From Ruminococcus sp. UBA1828 (GTDB lineage: Bacteria; Bacillota; Clostridia; Oscillospirales; Ruminococcaceae), in NCBI GenBank assembly GCA_002338885.1, contig DDJI01000111.1, positions 50,693 to 57,649 of the forward strand: a stretch of 6,957 nt of DNA, read 5' to 3'. The translations under genes and the position numbers were made by a program. The first letter of the stretch is position 1. Each line of letters starts with the position of its first letter. The notes below the pieces were generated by a model. That model was not told the DNA's origin. It made no database searches and was given only the letters and a program-made list of their open reading frames with translations. Positions 1-5,005 of this stretch are shown here, in pieces.

Positions 1-764
1 CTTGCAAATTCCGCGAAGCGCTGCTTTACAAGCCTGTCCTCAAGCGAGTGAAAGGTTATGACAGCAAGCCTTCCGCCTATTTTAAGCGCGTCAAACGCCT
101 TGTCAAGCGCCGCCGACAGCTCACCCATCTCGTTGTTGACCTCCATGCGTATCGCCTGAAAGCTCTTTTTACAGGGGTTCTTCTCTCGACGGACCCTCTG
201 CGGGACCGACTCTTTTATTATCTGAGCCAGTTCCGCAGTTGATTCAATCGGTTTGGATTCGCGCGATTTTATTATGTTTGATGCTATGCTCTTAGCGTAT
301 CTTTCTTCGCCGTACTCAAAGAGTATTCTGCAAAGCTCTTCATAGGAGTAGTCGTTCACGACGTCCCTGGCGCTGAGACCCTCACGGCTCATGCGCATGT
401 CAAGCTCCGCATCGGTGTGATACGAAAAACCTCTGTCCGCGTTGTCAAGCTGGTAAGATGACACGCCGAGGTCTAAAAGCATTCCGTCTATTTTGTCTAT
501 TCCCAAATCGGACAGGATTTTATCCACGTCCGCAAAGTGACCGTGCACAACAGTGGCGTTGTAACCGTAAAGCCGCTCTCTTGCAACCTTCACGGCGTCG
601 GGGTCGCGGTCTATGGCTATCAGGCGTCCGGTGATGAGCCTTTTCGCAATTTGCAGCGAATGTCCCGCTCCGCCGGCGGTGCCGTCTACGTATATTCCGT
701 CCGGCTTTATCGCAAGCCCTTCTATGCTCTCATCCAAGAGCACGGGTATGTGCTTAAACTCCAT
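1..764 (-). CDS. rsmH: 16S rRNA (cytosine(1402)-N(4))-methyltransferase RsmH, 3'-truncated by window edge
   Basis: RsmH (MraW) methylates N4 of C1402 in the decoding centre of 16S rRNA, using S-adenosylmethionine, in the cytoplasm. The minus-strand reading from ATG at 764 begins MEFKHIPVLLDES and stays open to the window edge, giving about 254 of the usual ~310 residues. Family signatures are visible: the SAM-binding motif DGTAGGAGHS (residues 27-36), then IDGMLLDLGVSSYQLD followed by RGFSYHTDAELDMRMS, and FHSLEDRLVKQRF close to the edge. It lies 12 nt after the mraZ stop codon, the standard order at the head of the division/cell-wall cluster, so it is probably co-transcribed from the mraZ promoter. 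No good ribosome binding site precedes its ATG, which suggests translational coupling to mraZ. The C-terminal ~50 residues lie outside the window. Confidence 0.95.
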   Translation of the reverse strand, partial: MEFKHIPVLLDESIEGLAIKPDGIYVDGTAGGAGHSLQIAKRLITGRLIAIDRDPDAVKVARERLYGYNATVVHGHFADVDKILSDLGIDKIDGMLLDLGVSSYQLDNADRGFSYHTDAELDMRMSREGLSARDVVNDYSYEELCRILFEYGEERYAKSIASNIIKSRESKPIESTAELAQIIKESVPQRVRREKNPCKKSFQAIRMEVNNEMGELSAALDKAFDALKIGGRLAVITFHSLEDRLVKQRFAEFA

Positions 765-776
765 ACTTTGGCCGGG

Positions 777-1193
777 CTACGACAGGTACGCCATTGCGTC
801 GTAAAGCTCCTGCGGGTCGATCGACTGGGTGAACGCCTCGTATGTCGCCTTGTCCCATATCTCCACGGTATCTATCGCTCCCACGACGTATACGTCCTTT
901 AAAAGTCCGGCGTATTCCCTCAGCGCCTGCGGAACAAGTATTCTTCCGAGCTTGTCCGTCTCAACGGGAATTGCGCCTTTTATGTATATCTGCTTGAGGA
1001 TTTCTTTTTCCTTGCCGGGGCGCATCTGCGATATCTTCTCCAAAAGGGTGTTCCAGGTTTCTTCGGAATACGCCACAAGCCTTCTGTCTGCGCCTCGCGT
1101 CAATATAAAGCGGTCGCCTATTACATCGCGAAATCTCTGCGGAAAGCTCATCCTTCCCTTTGCGTCTATGGTATACGGAAGTTCTCCGCTCAT
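777..1193 (-). CDS. mraZ: Division/cell wall cluster transcriptional regulator MraZ
   Basis: MraZ is a DNA-binding protein of the AbrB/SpoVT-like double-barrel fold that forms ring oligomers and controls its own division/cell-wall operon. The product shows both tandem half-domains of the family: MSGELPYTIDAKGRMSFPQRFR at the N-terminus and IPVETDKLGRILVPQALREYA in the second half, each with the D-x-K/L-GR-x-x-x-P motif. From the ATG at 1193 it is 138 residues, about the usual length. The frame also opens at a GTG at 1220, adding nine residues (MKRVAAIEH). I prefer 1193 because family members begin two or three residues before the G-E motif, although neither start has a strong ribosome binding site. 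rsmH follows 12 nt downstream. Two 8-bp repeats just below the promoter probably form its autoregulatory operator. Confidence 0.95.
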   Translation of the reverse strand: MSGELPYTIDAKGRMSFPQRFRDVIGDRFILTRGADRRLVAYSEETWNTLLEKISQMRPGKEKEILKQIYIKGAIPVETDKLGRILVPQALREYAGLLKDVYVVGAIDTVEIWDKATYEAFTQSIDPQELYDAMAYLS

Positions 1194-1246
1194 ATGCTCG
1201 ATCGCAGCCACCCTTTTCACCCCGCTTTACACTCTGATTACATCTG

Positions 1247-1286
1247 AATACCACTATACAGCACCAAATACCACTTTGTACACCAA
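1247..1286 (-). promoter_or_regulatory. Probable MraZ operator: direct repeats below the mraZ promoter
   Basis: AATACCAC occurs at 1247-1254 and again at 1267-1274, exactly 20 bp apart (two helical turns). CACCAA occurs at 1262-1267 and 1281-1286. Read in the direction of the gene these are GTGGTATT and TTGGTG repeats lying just downstream of, and touching, the -10 box. MraZ proteins are known to bind short TGG-containing direct repeats at their own promoter, so repression by MraZ is inferred. The exact recognition sequence in this organism is not known from the sequence alone. Confidence 0.55.
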
Positions 1287-1314
1287 TTATATCATCGCAG
1301 TTCCCAAAAATCAA
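1286..1314 (-). promoter_or_regulatory. Promoter of mraZ-rsmH (sigma-A type)
   Basis: Read leftwards, the sequence gives TTGATT (1314-1309), a 17-nt spacer, and a perfect TATAAT (1291-1286). This places the transcript start near 1279, about 85 nt ahead of the mraZ ATG. It is the only convincing promoter between the upstream terminators and mraZ. Confidence 0.8.
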
Positions 1315-1416
1315 TAGCGTGTCCCAACCGCTATTTGAAACTTTCGGAGAAATTTAATCATCAGATTTGTACAGTTTGCATATATCCCTTTAATATTGCC
1401 CCACATCGGGCAAGTG

Positions 1417-1448
1417 AAAAACCGGCTGCAAAGCAGATATGCAGCCGG
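1417..1448 (-). terminator. Intrinsic terminator, leftward, with no obvious own gene
   Basis: CCGGCTGCA (1422-1430) pairs perfectly with TGCAGCCGG (1440-1448) around a 9-nt loop. On the minus strand the hairpin is followed by GTTTTTC, the classical layout. It lies about 130 nt beyond the pnuC terminator and about 100 nt ahead of the mraZ promoter, so it either backs up the pnuC terminator or ends a short non-coding transcript. Confidence 0.8.
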
Positions 1449-1575
1449 CTCATACCGTATCAATTTTCGGCATATATCGCGGTTTTGAGCCGCATTTTTT
1501 GCTCTTGGGCAGGCGGAATGCGCGGCGGCTTCGCGTCAATAGAAAACCATTCCTTTGTTTCCTTTTGAGTTTTTG
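1449..1575. other. Intergenic stretch between the two leftward terminators; no convincing gene
   Basis: Together with the regulatory sites around it, this stretch makes up the ~400-nt gene-free region between mraZ and pnuC. Open frames cross it on both strands, but none has a ribosome binding site with a sensible start. It is bounded on both sides by leftward terminators. It may be a terminator-ended non-coding RNA or a dispersed intergenic repeat, but I see no promoter that would prove it. Confidence 0.35.
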
Positions 1576-1615
1576 CAAAAAGAAAAAAGGCAGCCCCCTT
1601 AAAAAGGGAGCCGCC
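1576..1615 (-). terminator. Intrinsic terminator of the amidohydrolase-pnuC operon
   Basis: GGCAGCCCCC (1589-1598) pairs with GGGAGCCGCC (1606-1615), a 10-bp stem with G-U wobbles and a 7-nt loop. On the minus strand it is followed by a T-rich run (TTTTTTCTTTT, 1588-1578). It begins 5 nt after the pnuC stop codon. Confidence 0.9.
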
Positions 1616-1620
1616 GTGAA

Positions 1621-2400
1621 TTATTTGTTTTCTTTTTTCTTGCCGCCGTAGTAAAACTGTATGGTGTCCTTGTGCTTTCTTATGTATATCACCCATTTGG
1701 CGAATCCGTAGCAGGTGTTTACAAGCATTGCGGCGACGGTTATGAGCATTATATAGCTGCCCGAAATTATGTACATGATGGTGTACATGACGAGCGTTGC
1801 AAACCACGCATACCACTGCTCGTTATATCTGAGCAGCAGGAGTATTCCGTTTGCCATTCCGCAAGCTGCCGCAAGCGCATCGAGGTAGGAATCCGCCGCA
1901 TCGGGCAAAAGCTGAATGAGCGAGCCGACGACAACGGTGAACACCGCTATTGCAAGCACTATAAGTATGTCCTGCTTTGCGCTGAGGCGTCTCACAACGG
2001 TAAGCTCCTCCTGCTCTTTGTCCTTGTTCTCCCTCCACTTGATGTAGCTGAAGATGTCGATGGGTATCCAGAATGCAAGCGTAACTATAGCTATTGCATA
2101 CCATCCCAGCCACACGCAGAGCACGAACTCCGGTATTTCTATGAAGAATATATCGACAAGGAAATTGAGCCTTGACTGCTTTGATATCAAAAGCTCACAG
2201 ACGGGGTTGGCAAGAACCGCTATTACCGAGCAAACAGTCACGAACGGGCTTGACATGTCGTCGAGCATCATATCCGGCATCACCACGGTAAAGCCTATTG
2301 TGATTGCGAACACCGCAACAAGGTATATTATCTGATAAGGAGTAAAGGATTTGAGAAACTTTTTAAAGCTGCTCATCTTGGATGTATGTTCGATATTCAT
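1621..2400 (-). CDS. pnuC: PnuC-family nicotinamide riboside / vitamin transporter
   Basis: PnuC-type proteins are inner-membrane facilitators that move nicotinamide riboside, or in related subgroups other vitamins such as thiamine, into the cell, where phosphorylation traps them. The 259-residue product has the family's length and layout: about seven hydrophobic segments, the first near residues 22-41 and the last near 213-228, with a charged cytoplasmic loop (about 121-143) between the halves. Family-like motifs are LLLLRYNEQWYAWF (187-200) and MLVNTCYGFAKW (225-236), whose Trp and Asn residues fall where the substrate site lies in PnuC structures. A strong GGAGG sits 7 nt before the ATG at 2400. 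The gene starts 13 nt after the amidohydrolase stop, so the two form an operon. It ends in a poly-lysine tail (GGKKKENK). Family membership is fairly sure; the substrate cannot be read from the sequence. Confidence 0.88.
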   Translation of the reverse strand: MNIEHTSKMSSFKKFLKSFTPYQIIYLVAVFAITIGFTVVMPDMMLDDMSSPFVTVCSVIAVLANPVCELLISKQSRLNFLVDIFFIEIPEFVLCVWLGWYAIAIVTLAFWIPIDIFSYIKWRENKDKEQEELTVVRRLSAKQDILIVLAIAVFTVVVGSLIQLLPDAADSYLDALAAACGMANGILLLLRYNEQWYAWFATLVMYTIMYIISGSYIMLITVAAMLVNTCYGFAKWVIYIRKHKDTIQFYYGGKKKENK

Positions 2401-2413
2401 TTTTGTCCTCCGA

Positions 2414-3205
2414 TTATTTTATGTAGTCCTTTAGTCTCGGGAAAGCCCTGAGCGCATTGTTAAAGCATATGTCCTCGTGGGTTTCGGGCGGGAACATCTT
2501 GTCGAGGCTGTAATCGTACTCGTCAAGCTGACCTAAGGATATCGGCGGACAGAAGTCCGTTCCGTAAAGCATCCGGGTGTAGCACTCCGGATGACGGTCG
2601 GTGGCATGCTTGAACAGCGCAATTGCGTTGTCTACGTCTGCCCCGTACTCGGTGCCGGTTTCGTATGCTCCGCTGATGTCGGTGAAGATGTTTTTGTGAG
2701 CCGCTACAATGTCCATGCAGCGGTCAAACTCCGGATCGTCCATATGTGCGGCTATGAAGTTCACCTGCGGGTACAGCTCGGCAGCATGCGCAATATGCAC
2801 GGCGGATGAGCCTTCAAGGTCGTTGTCCGACGGCAGCACCAAAGAGCAAAGTCCGGTGTGGAACGTCACGGACAGGCGATGCTTTGCCGCAAACTCGTAC
2901 GCCGGAAAGAGCTTTTCATCGTCGGCCCTGCCCCGCTGATAGCTCAAATAAACCTTCAGTCCTACGACTTTGTAATCGTCTATGCGAGGCTCCAAAAAAT
3001 TAAGCCTGTCCGAAACAGAGCTTTTCAGGTCTATATACGGGCACAGAAAGAGCCTTTGGTCGCTCATGACCGTCTTTACGCAGTCGGGCGTGGGCATAAT
3101 CGAATCGGGCATCTGCATGACAAGAGCGTAGTTGTCTACACGGCTGAAATACTCGCTGCGGATCTGCTCCGTCACTATGTGTGTATGACAATCTATTTTT
3201 CTCAT
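2414..3205 (-). CDS. Amidohydrolase-family metal-dependent hydrolase (COG2159-like)
   Basis: A TIM-barrel metal hydrolase of 263 residues. Visible active-site signatures are the N-terminal IDCHTHI (His7, His9), GLKVYLSY (Lys84), VTFHTG (His116), FIAAHMDD (His154) and YGTDFCPP (Asp217). This order fits the amidohydrolase superfamily branch that holds COG2159 enzymes, some of which are decarboxylases. The frame extends upstream to 3274, but I place the start at the ATG at 3205 because the HxH motif follows at once and a GGAGG lies 8 nt ahead (3216-3220). The extra upstream residues would be translated from a structured leader. It is the first gene of a two-gene unit with pnuC, 13 nt downstream, and has its own consensus promoter and long leader. 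A role in processing the compound PnuC imports, or a relative of it, is inference from neighbourhood only; the substrate is unknown. Confidence 0.88.
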   Translation of the reverse strand: MRKIDCHTHIVTEQIRSEYFSRVDNYALVMQMPDSIMPTPDCVKTVMSDQRLFLCPYIDLKSSVSDRLNFLEPRIDDYKVVGLKVYLSYQRGRADDEKLFPAYEFAAKHRLSVTFHTGLCSLVLPSDNDLEGSSAVHIAHAAELYPQVNFIAAHMDDPEFDRCMDIVAAHKNIFTDISGAYETGTEYGADVDNAIALFKHATDRHPECYTRMLYGTDFCPPISLGQLDEYDYSLDKMFPPETHEDICFNNALRAFPRLKDYIK

Positions 3206-3350
3206 TAAAAATAATCCTCCTGTTAGTGCTTTATCAATCGTCTTGCCAAAGCCCGCCCTATGGGCCTTCGGCAATGTAATAAAGCGTAGCGGGAGTTACA
3301 TAATCAAGCCACATTTTACATTTCCTTTTTCTAAAAGAGTAATACGCAAC
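3206..3350 (-). promoter_or_regulatory. Structured 5' leader of the amidohydrolase-pnuC operon; candidate riboswitch
   Basis: Between the predicted transcript start (about 3350) and the ATG lies a roughly 145-nt leader. In transcript order its core is a helix CTTTAT (3286-3281) with ATAAAG (3234-3229). This encloses a second stem TTGCC/GGCAA (3275-3271 with 3248-3244) capped by GCCC-ATA-GGGC. Unpaired TACA and GACGATTG form an asymmetric internal loop. An upstream CCCGC could pair with GCGGG in the apical bulge as a pseudoknot, and an upstream CTCC could pair with the GGAGG. A structured leader ahead of a vitamin transporter suggests ligand-controlled translation. It does not match TPP, THF or other consensus sequences I can recall. 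Confidence 0.5.
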
Positions 3351-3356
3351 TTTTGA

Positions 3357-3385
3357 ATTATATCATTTTGAATTATGCGTGTCAA
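3357..3385 (-). promoter_or_regulatory. Promoter of the amidohydrolase-pnuC operon
   Basis: Read leftwards there is a perfect TTGACA (3385-3380), a 17-nt spacer and a perfect TATAAT (3362-3357). This is a full consensus housekeeping promoter, with transcription expected to start near 3350. Such a strong promoter with a long leader is consistent with control after initiation. Confidence 0.9.
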
Positions 3386-3429
3386 CAAGTGCGAAAGCGG
3401 CTTCGGCGGCATGCTTTTTTTGGGCAAAG

Positions 3430-3459
3430 TTTAAGCCCGAGCACTGTGTCGGGCTTAAA
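3430..3459 (-). terminator. Hairpin after the cysteine-rich gene; possible terminator without a U-tract
   Basis: TTTAAGCCCGA (3430-3440) and TCGGGCTTAAA (3449-3459) form a perfect 11-bp inverted repeat with an 8-nt loop, starting 7 nt past the stop of the small cysteine-rich gene. Neither strand has a T-run directly after the stem, so it is not a textbook intrinsic terminator. It may instead stabilise the 3' end. Confidence 0.45.
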
Positions 3460-3466
3460 GCGTGCG

Positions 3467-3688
3467 CTACTCCGCTCTTGCGGCGCGTTCAGAAGATGCT
3501 TTTGGGATGCATGCGGGGCGGCTGACGGTGTACAGGCGGTTTCTGCACCCGCAGCTGTCGTAACCGCACAGCGATTTGTTGAGACATTCGCAGCTATGCT
3601 CACCCGTTTCGGTGTAACAGCTCTCGAACACCACGTTTCTTTTCAACAGCGAACAATACCTGACGCTTGCAAACTTGAATCTGCTCAT
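3467..3688 (-). CDS. Small cysteine-rich protein, unknown function
   Basis: A 73-residue protein, MSRFKFASVRYCSLLKRNV at its start, with eight cysteines at 12, 24, 33, 35, 41, 46, 48 and 60. Several are closely paired (CEC at 33-35; CGYDSCGC at 41-48), as in small metal-binding or zinc-ribbon-like folds. There is no signal peptide or membrane segment, so a cytoplasmic metal-binding protein is more likely than a secreted disulfide-rich peptide. The gene is well supported by a strong GGGAGG at 3694-3699, 5 nt ahead of the ATG at 3688, and by a downstream hairpin. Its upstream region carries three tandem 12-bp repeats and a palindrome, which suggests specific regulation. It resembles short hypothetical proteins of gut Clostridia that I have no name for. 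The C-terminal ~13 residues (KASSERAARAE region) are low in complexity and lack cysteine. Confidence 0.75.
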   Translation of the reverse strand: MSRFKFASVRYCSLLKRNVVFESCYTETGEHSCECLNKSLCGYDSCGCRNRLYTVSRPACIPKASSERAARAE

Positions 3689-3717
3689 ATTATCCTCCCT
3701 TTGGCTGTATAAATCTC

Positions 3718-3753
3718 GGCGTGTGCCGTGGCATGTGCCTTGGCGTATGCCGG
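3718..3753. repeat. Three tandem 12-bp repeats upstream of the cysteine-rich gene
   Basis: GGCGTGTGCCGT (3718-3729), GGCATGTGCCTT (3730-3741) and GGCGTATGCCGG (3742-3753) lie head to tail. Each has a GGC...GCC near-palindromic core, GGC-R-T-R-T-GCC. They lie 30-65 bp upstream of the minus-strand gene's ATG, where they would be in its leader or core promoter. An array of regulator-binding sites is a reasonable inference. Confidence 0.7.
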
Positions 3754-3763
3754 TTTGATTATC

Positions 3764-3782
3764 TGCATATTAATTATATGCA
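3764..3782. promoter_or_regulatory. Palindrome in the divergent promoter region
   Basis: TGCATAT (3764-3770) and ATATGCA (3776-3782) flank TAATT, giving a 19-bp interrupted palindrome. A TATAAT on the minus strand (3778-3773) falls inside it and could be the -10 of the cysteine-rich gene, although the -35 is poor. An operator or an AT-rich promoter core are both possible. Confidence 0.45.
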
Positions 3783-3849
3783 AATTGCGAATTTATAAGC
3801 ATGTTCCGCCATACTTTATTACAGAAAATACTTTACCGGAGGTTTAGCG

Positions 3850-4155
3850 ATGTTCATATCGGTTTTGCCCGTACATAAGCTGCCCGAGCTTTTAAAGAAT
3901 CGGGCCGAGGCGCTTAAAAAAGACAAGCAAAGAAAGCAGGAGCTTGCAAAGGCCGCCGAGCTTGAGCAGGAGCTGAGGCAGCTGCGTGACGCCATGCAGG
4001 CGTCCCAAAGCTGCTTTGACGAGGTCACGGACCCGTGCCTGACCGACGCCCTGATATACGAGCGCGCATCCATAGCGGCAAGGTACAGCTTTATCACCGG
4101 CGAGCTGCGCAGGATTATCGGCGGCGCGCATGACGCTCAAAAGCAGGGCAAATAA
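3850..4155 (+). CDS. DUF2508 (YaaL-like) family protein
   Basis: A 101-residue, highly charged, mostly helical cytoplasmic protein. Residues 12-50 are rich in Lys, Glu, Gln and Leu and look like a coiled coil. They are followed by the family-like stretch FDEVTDPCLTDALIYERASIAARYSFITGELRR (about 56-88), where Asp-Pro, Ile-Tyr-Glu and Ala-Arg-Tyr match the pattern of DUF2508, the family of Bacillus YaaL. No enzymatic function is known. A GGAGG (3838-3842) precedes the ATG by 7 nt. The gene is divergent from the cysteine-rich gene. In other Firmicutes this family often lies near recR and bofA; here the next sequence is a mobile element, so that neighbourhood may have been broken. The family call rests on pattern recognition and is moderately sure. 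Confidence 0.75.
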   Translation: MFISVLPVHKLPELLKNRAEALKKDKQRKQELAKAAELEQELRQLRDAMQASQSCFDEVTDPCLTDALIYERASIAARYSFITGELRRIIGGAHDAQKQGK

Positions 4156-4216
4156 AAAGCAAAAGCCGCAGGCGCTATCGGTCCGCCCTGATAAGGATGT
4201 TTTTGGTTCTACGCAT

Positions 4217-4246
4217 GGCCCCAGGATGTTACGGCATCCTGGGGCC
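4217..4246. terminator. Perfect 12-bp hairpin between YaaL-like gene and recombinase
   Basis: GGCCCCAGGATG (4217-4228) pairs perfectly with CATCCTGGGGCC (4235-4246) around TTACGG. The two genes flanking it converge, so it can stop transcription from both sides, but neither side has a good U-tract (GCTTTGT on the plus side). It starts only 6 nt beyond the recombinase stop and is probably inside the element end. Confidence 0.55.
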
Positions 4247-4252
4247 GCTTTG

Positions 4253-4927
4253 TCATGCCTGGCCGATGAAATTGAAGTAAATATCGACCTGCTGGGTGTA
4301 GTGCTTTTTCTTGTACCGCCCGGAGCGTTCATGCACCTCGATGCGTTCAACAAACTCCCGCACCAGTTCCGGCGTCAGCTCCGTAATATCCGTGTACTTG
4401 TCCACCAGTTTGCGGAAGCGTTCAGCGTTCAGAAGCGTATCCTGTCGATTAGCAATCTCGTCTTTGAGCGTTTCCGCCTTTGCCTCCAGCTCCGCCTTTT
4501 CCTGCTCATACCCCCGCACCAGCATTTGAAACTGCCCGTTGGAGAGATGCCCCAGGGCAAGTTCCTCAAAGGAGCGGCGGAACAGCGTTTCCAGGTCTTT
4601 CAGCCGCCGTTCTCCCTTGTCCAGCTCCCGCTGCTTGGCGGCCAGTTCCTTTTTGGCCCGGCTCTGATGGCTTCTGGTGAGGCGCTGGAACAACTCGTCC
4701 CAATGCTCCCTCGCTTCGACAGACACTCGCTGGATTTCGCTGAGCACGATCTGCCGCAGGGCCGCCGCCTTGATGGTGTGGGGCGTACAGTCCGCCTTGT
4801 GGTTGTGGTATCTCCCGCAAACGAAGGTGTATTGGTTCTCGTCCCAGCTCCCGCACCGGCAAAGGTAGTGCCGTGAGCCGCAGTCCGTGCAGTAAACTAG
4901 CCCGGAGAGCATATCTTGCTGTCCCAT
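4253..4927 (-). CDS. Recombinase C-terminal part: zinc ribbon, coiled coil, DUF4368-like domain
   Basis: A 224-residue product could start at ATG 4927, because GGAGG (4941-4937) stands 9 nt ahead. It begins MGQQDMLSGLVYCTDC, with putative zinc ligands Cys13, Cys16, Cys37 and Cys47. A long Glu/Lys/Arg-rich helical region (about 80-170) follows, the coiled coil of large serine recombinases. It ends with ELTPELVREFVERIEVHE and QQVDIYFNFIG, typical of DUF4368. In intact relatives these residues continue from the N-terminal part, and the frame is unchanged here. Whether it is translated separately is unknown: the GGAGG lies over conserved Arg codons and may be chance. Confidence 0.6.
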   Translation of the reverse strand: MGQQDMLSGLVYCTDCGSRHYLCRCGSWDENQYTFVCGRYHNHKADCTPHTIKAAALRQIVLSEIQRVSVEAREHWDELFQRLTRSHQSRAKKELAAKQRELDKGERRLKDLETLFRRSFEELALGHLSNGQFQMLVRGYEQEKAELEAKAETLKDEIANRQDTLLNAERFRKLVDKYTDITELTPELVREFVERIEVHERSGRYKKKHYTQQVDIYFNFIGQA

Positions 4928-5005
4928 CTTTGTGGGCCTCCGTTTGCCCTGCCGTACCCGCTGGACGATCTCCCAAGTGTCCAGGTCGATTAATGGCTCG
5001 TGGGT

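Noticed and set aside
537..902. Plus-strand 121-codon frame opposite rsmH and mraZ
   Set aside because: Antisense shadow of two conserved genes.
829..1317. Plus-strand 162-codon frame opposite mraZ
   Set aside because: It is antisense to a clearly recognised mraZ and has no ribosome binding site or family resemblance.
1460..1816. Minus-strand 118-codon frame overlapping the pnuC 3' end
   Set aside because: It runs through the coding end and terminator of pnuC in another frame and has no ribosome binding site of its own.
3206..3274. 23-residue N-terminal extension of the amidohydrolase
   Set aside because: The frame is open but runs through the structured leader. The GGAGG supports ATG 3205, right before the HxH motif.
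3206..3350. TPP riboswitch ahead of the transporter operon
   Set aside because: I could not find the conserved CTGAGA and the later conserved block of TPP riboswitches in the leader, so that class is not called.
3353..3712. Plus-strand 119-codon frame opposite the cysteine-rich gene
   Set aside because: It overlaps the amidohydrolase promoter and hairpin and is antisense to a frame with a strong ribosome binding site.
4130..4876. Long plus-strand open frame (248 codons) opposite the recombinase
   Set aside because: It is the antisense shadow of the recombinase coiled-coil region. Recognisable zinc-ribbon and DUF4368 motifs are on the minus strand; only its first ~25 codons are kept as a possible broken gene.
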